A stretch of 64,000 nt of DNA. It comes from Bog-473 sp963717455 (GTDB lineage Bacteria; Actinomycetota; Acidimicrobiia; Acidimicrobiales; RAAP-2). A program made the position numbers and the translations under genes. The DNA is taken from the NCBI GenBank assembly GCA_963717455.1, contig OY970336.1, forward strand, positions 3,720,001 through 3,784,000, given 5' to 3'. Every line of letters starts with the position of its first letter. Position 1 is the stretch's first letter. The notes below the pieces were generated by a model, which had not been told where the DNA came from, searched no databases, and was given only the letters and a program-made list of their open reading frames with translations. Shown here in pieces: positions 58,838 through 64,000 of the stretch.

Positions 58838-60616
58838 TCAGGCCATGAAGGAGTTGAGAAATGTGTTGCTGAATACCTTGTGCGGATCATAGGTATCGAG
58901 AGTGGCAAGGGCTGTGTTCCAGTTGTCCCCTGCCTGTTGTCCTGCGTTGATGGCATTGGGAATCGTGGCGTTCAGCATGACGGGATCTGACCAAGCCGCC
59001 GAGTCGGTGTATGCCCATCCCTTGGACCATTCGGGACGTACCGCAGCATACGAGCCGACGTAATGAGTGAACATCCACTGTTCGATGTCCCGGTAGAATT
59101 GGTACGAGTACGGCGTCCCGGGCATGGTGAGGATGTCGAACCAGACGGCCACGTTCCAGCTGGGTTGATCTGGCCGCGGACGCAATGCCGACAGCTGTGG
59201 CGTCGTTGCTGAGACCATCTCGACGTCGCCGGGCACGTCGAGACCGGTGACTCGGATCTCAACCGGGCCGTTCATGGGATAGTTTCCATCCGCCTGAGAG
59301 GCGGCTACCTGGTTCTCGTAGAAGGTGATGAAGTCGTAGATCACCTGCTGGATATTTGCCCGACTGGTCAGGACGGCATATCCATTGGCCGTTACTCGGA
59401 GCGTGCTGGGCTTGACGTAGAGAAGTAGATCCTTGGCCCAGCCCCAGATGTCAGCGGTGAGGGTGCCGAGCAGCCCCGCGGCAACGATGGCGAGCTCGGC
59501 TTGGCCGAATGTCGGTGTGACGCTGACATCACCCTCGAGAATCTCTTTGATGAGTCCGGAGAGCGTCTCAGGGATGACGTCGGCAAACACGTAGTTGTAG
59601 GGCGCCTCGACCTCGCGCGACAACAGAGGCTTCTGAGGTGCGACCGTCCATACCTTCAGCCAAGGCTCGGAGGTGAAGGGGAACCAGATCGTCTCCACCC
59701 GGCCGGACTTCTCTACATACGAATCGAAGGTCTGCGAGCTCGAGCCCGGTGCTCCGAAGAGCGCGCTGGCTGGAACATTGACGAAGCTCTGGCACCGCAG
59801 CCGGGTGTTCACACCCACCTGAAGAGTCACCTCCGTGACAAAGGTTCTCCCGAGATGGGCCAATAGGGGCTGGATGGCCGGGTCTGAACGCCCGAAAGTC
59901 CGAAGCACGTACTGGCCTCGAGACGAGCTCCACACAACCGCGGTAAGAGAGAGGATGAGATTGCTGACGGAACCATAGGTATGGCCGGGGATGATCGTTT
60001 CACCTTGGGCGGGAACTGCAGTGCCGTGACCATCGATGGCGAGGGCACCCCCTATCGTTATGTCCCCCGGTGCTGGATGAGCGGTCAATCCCAGACCGGC
60101 CTTCTCCAAGTCCTGGAGGAGAACGTCCATCGTGACCCCGGTCTGGGCCGTGACGGTGCGCGGCGAACCGGAGGAGTCGATTGTGACGCCAGTCAGGAAC
60201 TGGGTCGTGTCGGCCAGGACGAGATCGGCGCCGCTGGAATCCACCGGGATGACCAGAGGCGACCAATTGTGCATCATCCCCCGCGCCCTCACCTCGTATC
60301 CCACCGGGAAGGCCCAGTTCGCCAGCGTGACGACGTCGGCAGCCGAGGTCGGTGCACAGGTCCACGCATCCTCGAGCACGATTTCACCTGACCAGTTCTG
60401 GAAGGCCTGTTGGTAGAGCGGCATGGACGAGGGAAAGTTCGGTGGCGGTGTCAGGGTGCTCTGGGCGCTCGCTGCCGGGACCTTGAAGATGGGCGTCCAT
60501 TCGAAGGCGCTCAATGCGGCCATGCCCGCTGAGGCGGCAAGGAATTGGCGCCGAGAGAACCCTCGATTACGCGGCGAAATGGGTTGCCGCGCGCTGCTTT
60601 GGTACACCTCGTCCAT
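58838..60616 (-). CDS. Tat-exported cholesterol oxidase, type II (FAD-linked)
   Basis: A 592-residue flavoprotein of the vanillyl-alcohol-oxidase fold. The twin-Arg signal is at 21-45 (SRRQFLAASAGMAALSAF). The FAD domain follows, with H116 in RARGMMHNWSP at the place of the His that carries FAD covalently in the Brevibacterium enzyme. A cholesterol-binding domain fills the middle. E453 and R455 in VEIRVTGLD match that enzyme's catalytic Glu-x-Arg. It should oxidise 3-beta-hydroxysterols to 4-en-3-ones outside the cell with O2. Its codon use is less GC-biased than that of most neighbours, hinting at transfer. Confidence 0.9.
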   Translation of the reverse strand: MDEVYQSSARQPISPRNRGFSRRQFLAASAGMAALSAFEWTPIFKVPAASAQSTLTPPPNFPSSMPLYQQAFQNWSGEIVLEDAWTCAPTSAADVVTLANWAFPVGYEVRARGMMHNWSPLVIPVDSSGADLVLADTTQFLTGVTIDSSGSPRTVTAQTGVTMDVLLQDLEKAGLGLTAHPAPGDITIGGALAIDGHGTAVPAQGETIIPGHTYGSVSNLILSLTAVVWSSSRGQYVLRTFGRSDPAIQPLLAHLGRTFVTEVTLQVGVNTRLRCQSFVNVPASALFGAPGSSSQTFDSYVEKSGRVETIWFPFTSEPWLKVWTVAPQKPLLSREVEAPYNYVFADVIPETLSGLIKEILEGDVSVTPTFGQAELAIVAAGLLGTLTADIWGWAKDLLLYVKPSTLRVTANGYAVLTSRANIQQVIYDFITFYENQVAASQADGNYPMNGPVEIRVTGLDVPGDVEMVSATTPQLSALRPRPDQPSWNVAVWFDILTMPGTPYSYQFYRDIEQWMFTHYVGSYAAVRPEWSKGWAYTDSAAWSDPVMLNATIPNAINAGQQAGDNWNTALATLDTYDPHKVFSNTFLNSFMA

Positions 60617-60661
60617 TGCATTCCCCCGTCTACGAAACTCGAAGACTCCTGCTGATTTCTT

Positions 60662-60690
60662 GGTCTAACGGAGGTTTCAGTTTGAGTCAA
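60662..60690 (-). promoter_or_regulatory. Promoter of the cholesterol oxidase gene
   Basis: On the minus strand TTGACT (60690-60685) and TAGACC (60667-60662) are 17 bp apart, about 46 bp upstream of the start at 60616. The -35 box matches 5 of 6 consensus bases. A sigma-70-type promoter is likely. Confidence 0.55.
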
Positions 60691-61038
60691 TGGGATATAA
60701 GTGGGTTGAGATCGGGCATTGTTGCCGCGCCTCTGAATAGATTGCGTGGATCAATTTTTGGGTGAGTGGACCCGACTTCTCGGCGGCGGGCGAGTCCATC
60801 ACGTAGCCAGCTTTTGCCGGGGATCGTTTCTGCGGACTGGATTGCCACAGCACGCCGGCTACGCAGGCGACGCACAATCGACAACTCTTTTTTCGTCATC
60901 GCGCCACGTGGGCGCGACCGTTCTCCGGTAGGTGCGTATGTGGGTGACTCACTGCGCTGGCGCCGCCGGGCCGGTTCCGGCAGAGCCGGTTCGGTGGGCC
61001 GGAAGGGAGAGGTGATCCGAGAGAGACGACGTCTTTGT
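60691..61038. other. Intergenic stretch without a supported gene
   Basis: Several short open frames cross this region, on both strands, but none resembles a known family or has a clear ribosome binding site. GC content falls at 60.65-60.75 kb and rises again by 61.0 kb. I see no RNA gene or strong hairpin. Confidence 0.4.
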
Positions 61039-62406
61039 TCAGGACGCCCGGGACGCCGCCAGCGGGACCGGGCGGGCCAGGCTCCAGCTGAACGTGTCCT
61101 CGATGTCCGCCAATTCGAGGCGCGTCGCCAGGTCGGCGACGGTCGGACCGACGCGGTCGGCCACCGCCTGCAGCAGGTCGGCGTCGAAGCCCCACAGGCC
61201 GATGGCGTTGGTGCCCAGCATGCGCCGCACGTCCTCCTCGGGCAGGCCGCCGAAGATGTAGCGCAGGGTCTCACGGTGGACCGGTGCGGCGCCTTCGAGG
61301 TGCGGGTAGTCCGCGCCCCACATCAGCTTGTCGATGCCGATCTCGTGGCGCATCTCCGCCTCGTAGCGCTTCATGAGCGAGCCGCCCAGGAAGACGTGCT
61401 TCTCGAAGTAGTCGCGGGGCCGCATCTTGAGGTAGGAGCGGACGGGTGCACCCCCGTGCGTGTCGAAGAACGACTCCATGTCCCGGATGAGGGAGGGCAG
61501 CCACTGCACGCCGTTCTCCGTCACCACCACCTTGAGATCCGGGTGGCGGTCGAACACGCCCCCGAAGATCATGAACCACAGGGGGCGGCGGGTGAAGACG
61601 AACACCTCGTAGAGGCCCAACATGCCGCCGTGGGCCGCGTCGTAGAGGAACTTGGTGTCGGTCGCGGACCCCGACGCGCCGGTGTGCAGGTTCACCACCA
61701 TCTGGTGGTCCTCGCACGCGCTCCAGAACGGGTCGTAGGAGTCGTCCGCGTACCCCGGGAGCCTGGACGTGACGGACATGGCGGGCAGCATCACGCCCCC
61801 GAAGATGCCGTTGGCCCGGGCCCAGGCGACCTCCTCGACCGCTCGGCTCATGTCGTGGAAGTCGATCGGCATGCAGCCGGCGCGTCGTCCCGGGGCGGCG
61901 TTGCAGAAGTCGGCCAGCCAGCGCACGTACCCGTGCAGCGCCGGCCAGACCACCTCGAGGCCCTTGTCGGTCGCCGCGCCGAGGTACATGGCGGGTGACA
62001 GGCCGCCGGCGAGGATGGGTCCCGGCAGCGTGACCTCGGCGTGGATCCCCTGCTCCTCGAGCACCTCGAGACGCCGGCCGCCGCCGTCCCCCGGCACCAC
62101 CCAGTCCGTTCCGTAGTGGGCCAGCCAGCCCCTCGCAGCGTCGGTGTCGACCCCCATCCCCGCCAGGCGCCTGGCCGCCGTCGCCCGGACGGGATCAGAC
62201 TCGTCCACCTCGCCGGGATCGAACCCACCGAACATGGAGATGGCCACCGACGACATGTCACCGAAGGCCGCCACGGCCTCGCGGTGCCCCGGGTCGACGT
62301 AGGAGAGGAAGTGGTCGAGGCTGTCCGGCGAGGCGTGCGTGTCGGCCGAGACGACGACGTAGTTCCGCCCCGCACGGTCTGGCGGAGCCGTGTCGCCCTC
62401 AGCCAT
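61039..62406 (-). CDS. Amidohydrolase family protein (ACMSD/2-pyrone-type TIM barrel)
   Basis: A 455-residue amidohydrolase-2 protein. ATG 62406 has GGGAGGGG upstream. Metal-site segments are the opening VVSADTHASPDSLDHF (a D-x-H type first motif), VVNLHTGASG with the second His, and the late Asp in KLMWGADYPHLEGAAP, the standard end of the family. Bacterial relatives of this size occur near steroid and aromatic catabolic genes. It would hydrolyse or decarboxylate a small acid; the substrate is unknown. Confidence 0.9.
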   Translation of the reverse strand: MAEGDTAPPDRAGRNYVVVSADTHASPDSLDHFLSYVDPGHREAVAAFGDMSSVAISMFGGFDPGEVDESDPVRATAARRLAGMGVDTDAARGWLAHYGTDWVVPGDGGGRRLEVLEEQGIHAEVTLPGPILAGGLSPAMYLGAATDKGLEVVWPALHGYVRWLADFCNAAPGRRAGCMPIDFHDMSRAVEEVAWARANGIFGGVMLPAMSVTSRLPGYADDSYDPFWSACEDHQMVVNLHTGASGSATDTKFLYDAAHGGMLGLYEVFVFTRRPLWFMIFGGVFDRHPDLKVVVTENGVQWLPSLIRDMESFFDTHGGAPVRSYLKMRPRDYFEKHVFLGGSLMKRYEAEMRHEIGIDKLMWGADYPHLEGAAPVHRETLRYIFGGLPEEDVRRMLGTNAIGLWGFDADLLQAVADRVGPTVADLATRLELADIEDTFSWSLARPVPLAASRAS

Positions 62407-62518
62407 GGCACCCCTCCCTTCGCCAGGATGGTCTCCCTGGTCAGTGCTCCGCACACTACCGCCGGGCCCCGATGACCGGTGGTGGGGCGCGGGCCGGATA
62501 CTTTTGTGCGGGTCCACG

Positions 62519-63304
62519 ATGCATACCACCTCGTCAACCATCGTCCTCGTCCTGGCCGTGTTCGGCGCCAGCCTCGTGGAGATGGTCGAGGCGCTCACCA
62601 TCGTGGTGGCCGCCGGCGTCAGCCGCGGCTGGCGCTCCGCGCTCGAGGGCGCGGCCGCGGCGGCGGCCGTCCTGGGCGTCCTCGTGGTGGCCGTGGGGGT
62701 CCCGCTCATCCACTACGTCCCCATCGACGCGCTGCGGGTGGTCGTGGGGGCGCTGCTCCTGGTACTCGGCCTGTCATGGCTGCGCAAGGCGATCCTGCGC
62801 GCGAGCGGCCACAAGGCCATGCACGACGAGGACAAGATCTACACCGAGACGGTGGCCGAGCTCAGCTCGGATGACGACGGGACCTCGGCGAAGCCCGACA
62901 AGGGACGCGACGGTGTCGGGTTCGCGGTGGCGTTCAAGGGCGTCTTCCTCGAGGGAATGGAAGTGGTGCTGATCGTGATCAGCCTCGGCGCCGCCCAGAA
63001 CCGCCTCGGCCTGGCCGCGCTGGCGGCGGGGGCAGCCGTGGTCCTCGTCGGCATCGTCGGACTCCTGGTGGCGCGCCAGCTCAGCGAGGTGCCCGAGAAC
63101 ACCATCAAGACGCTGGTCGGCGTCATGCTGACCAGCTTCGGCGTGTTCTGGGTCGGCGAGGGCGCCGGGGTCAACTGGCCCGGCAACGACCTGGCCATCC
63201 CGGTGTTGGTCGGCTTCTTCGTCGTGGTCTACTTCGCGATGACGGCCTACATGCGAGTGAAGCTCCCCGCTCCCGCGGTCCAGGTCGAAGGGGCCACGCC
63301 GTGA
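62519..63304 (+). CDS. COG4280-like membrane protein with paired ExxE motifs
   Basis: A 261-residue protein with about seven membrane helices. Two helices carry similar acidic motifs: SLVEMVEALTIV near the N terminus and FLEGMEVVLIVI after the cytoplasmic loop. This inverted-repeat pattern with Glu-x-x-Glu recalls the REGxE motifs of FTR1-type iron permeases and suggests ion transport. A charged loop (about 100-140, SSDDDGTSAKPDKGRDG) separates the halves. The gene overlaps the next small gene. The family link is tentative. Confidence 0.7.
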   Translation: MHTTSSTIVLVLAVFGASLVEMVEALTIVVAAGVSRGWRSALEGAAAAAAVLGVLVVAVGVPLIHYVPIDALRVVVGALLLVLGLSWLRKAILRASGHKAMHDEDKIYTETVAELSSDDDGTSAKPDKGRDGVGFAVAFKGVFLEGMEVVLIVISLGAAQNRLGLAALAAGAAVVLVGIVGLLVARQLSEVPENTIKTLVGVMLTSFGVFWVGEGAGVNWPGNDLAIPVLVGFFVVVYFAMTAYMRVKLPAPAVQVEGATP

Positions 63305-63525
63305 TGGCCGCGATCCGAAAGGGGATCGTGGCCTTCGGCCGCTTCTGGTGGGACTTCCTCGTCGGCGACACTCCCGAGCTCGCCCTGGCGACAGGGGTCA
63401 TCGTGGCGGTGGCCTTCCTGCTCGCCGGCAGCCGCTGGGCGGGGGCGGTCATCCTGCCGTTGCTGGCGGTCGCCTTCCTCTTCTTCAGCGTGCTGCGCGG
63501 CCGTCGCCGCGCCCCCCGGGGGTAG
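63301..63525 (+). CDS. Small membrane protein
   Basis: A 74-residue protein with two helices (ALATGVIVAVAFLLA, GAVILPLLAVAFLFFSVL) and a basic C terminus. GTG 63301 overlaps the upstream stop (GTGA), ATG 63304 is the alternative. Coupling suggests it is a partner of the COG4280-like protein. Not recognised further. Confidence 0.7.
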   Translation: MMAAIRKGIVAFGRFWWDFLVGDTPELALATGVIVAVAFLLAGSRWAGAVILPLLAVAFLFFSVLRGRRRAPRG

Positions 63526-63766
63526 TCCCCCCTCGTCCCCCCTTCCGGACCGGGGGTGGCGCGAGGTTGACCGTGACTCTCCGCAGCGGCCAGGCCAGGC
63601 CGCTCGAGAGCACGGCGGCGCGCACCCGGTCGCGCGCTTCACGCACGGCGGCGTCGGGCAGCCCGACGATCGTGAAGCCTGGCAGCCCGTTCGAGACGTG
63701 GACCTCCACCGAGACGGCACGTCCGACGGCACCGCTCAGCGTGGCGGAGGCGATGGCGGCGAGCAT
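63485..63766 (-). pseudogene. Truncated N terminus of a YifB/ComM Mg-chelatase-like gene
   Basis: ATG 63766 opens the classic YifB start: the ATG-proximal block with ASATLSGAVGRAVSVEVHVS, then GLPGFTIVGLPDAAVREARD and VTVNLAPPPVRK. After about 75 residues the similarity ends abruptly in a Gly-rich tail and a stop at 63485. The AAA+ ATPase and C-terminal domains (over 400 residues) are missing. The small membrane protein gene runs into the place where they should be. A deletion or rearrangement joined these segments. Confidence 0.78.
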
Positions 63767-63771
63767 GCTGA

Positions 63772-64000
63772 AGAACGGTCGCTCTGGCGACGCTTCCGTT
63801 GCCAGCCGTGCTCCGACGGGAGCAGTTGGCTACCTGGGTATCCCCGTTTCGCTGTGGCCTCAAGGGGTCAACGCAACGGAGTCAGGCCACCGAGCTTCTT
63901 CGGGCCCCGGCGGCTGTCTCTCTACGGCGTCACGTCGCCGAGCTTCTTCGCCAGGATTACGGCGAATATCTCGACATGATGGTCACCCTGTTCCAACAAA
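63772..64000 (+). CDS. Partial ORF at the right edge, unrecognised
   Basis: A frame open from 63772 to the window end reads QRSQATELLRAPAAVSLRRH and then AELLRQDYGEYLDMMVTLFQ. It looks coding in composition and contains two copies of CCGAGCTTCTTCG (63890-63902 and 63938-63950) that give repeated AELLR/TELLR segments. No start is clear (GTG 63808 is possible). Divergent from the truncated YifB gene. Confidence 0.35.

Noticed and set aside
60687..60899. A 70-residue minus-strand frame (MTKKELSIVRRLRSRR..)
   Set aside because: Basic and protein-like at the start, but no ribosome binding site, no family and atypical third-position bias. Not enough to call.

Overview
The window reads as chromosomal DNA of a GC-rich actinobacterium. 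Supporting signs are many GTG starts, tight 1-4 bp gene overlaps, a MurT/GatD pair, PspC and DUF1707 proteins, a DUF222/HNH endonuclease, an MMPL exporter and several starts with TAnnnT-type -10 boxes 6-9 nt upstream. The wealth of acyl-CoA, thiolase/DUF35 and sterol-type genes recalls soil or aquatic Acidimicrobiia or mycobacteria-like lineages. The exact taxon is an inference; no rRNA is present.

Layout. 1-3.36 kb is one end of an integrated element abutting the 3' end of a tRNA-Val(CAC) gene: tyrosine integrase, excisionase-like protein, an intact MntA/HepT toxin-antitoxin pair, the frameshifted remains of a second (DUF433/DUF5615-type) pair and a nested palindrome. 3.5-11.1 kb holds a TetR gene divergent from a translationally coupled lipid operon: fatty acyl-CoA reductase/HAD fusion, zinc alcohol dehydrogenase, LarA-like (DUF2088) protein and PlsC acyltransferase. 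This operon has an operator overlapping a probably leaderless promoter. 11-17 kb has a frameshifted SMP-30 gene, a DUF1330 protein, an MBL hydrolase, and a second overlapping operon joining a HAD-PlsC fusion to MurT and GatD (lipid II amidation). 17-25 kb has a LysR regulator, a GNAT enzyme, a frameshifted acyltransferase-3/SGNH gene, and a Gfo/Idh oxidoreductase coupled to TldD/TldE. 25-35 kb carries a methyltransferase, a crotonase, a Pro-rich DUF4389 membrane protein, a serine hydrolase, a secreted PHB-depolymerase-like esterase, a secreted NHL propeller, an HD protein, a sulfotransferase and a DUF1214-like protein.

35.7-42.7 kb is a catabolic-looking cluster: acyl-CoA dehydrogenase, thiolase, DUF35 partner, acyl-CoA synthetase, short-chain dehydrogenase, diiron ferritin-like protein and MmcQ/YjbR. 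43-46.3 kb has a carotenoid oxygenase, a cold-shock protein with a strong terminator, and a CysQ-like phosphatase. 46.3-52.3 kb is an envelope-stress-like group: NarL-type regulator, PspC-histidine kinase with nine consecutive His, divergent PspC and DUF1707 proteins separated by a 20-bp tandem repeat, a cNMP-binding protein and an MMPL transporter. 52.8-64 kb has an aldo/keto reductase, a second DUF35-thiolase pair, a methyltransferase, a DUF222/HNH protein, a broken DHFR-like gene, a RidA protein, a Tat-exported type II cholesterol oxidase, an amidohydrolase, a COG4280-like membrane protein and the truncated N terminus of a YifB/ComM gene.

How it fits together: fatty-acyl/sterol-type oxidation (35-42 kb, 53-55 kb, cholesterol oxidase, carotenoid oxygenase) and lipid building (4.9-11 kb, HAD-PlsC) dominate. 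At least five genes carry single-base frameshifts, two of them with apparently compensating pairs. These could be real decay or base-calling errors and should be checked against reads.
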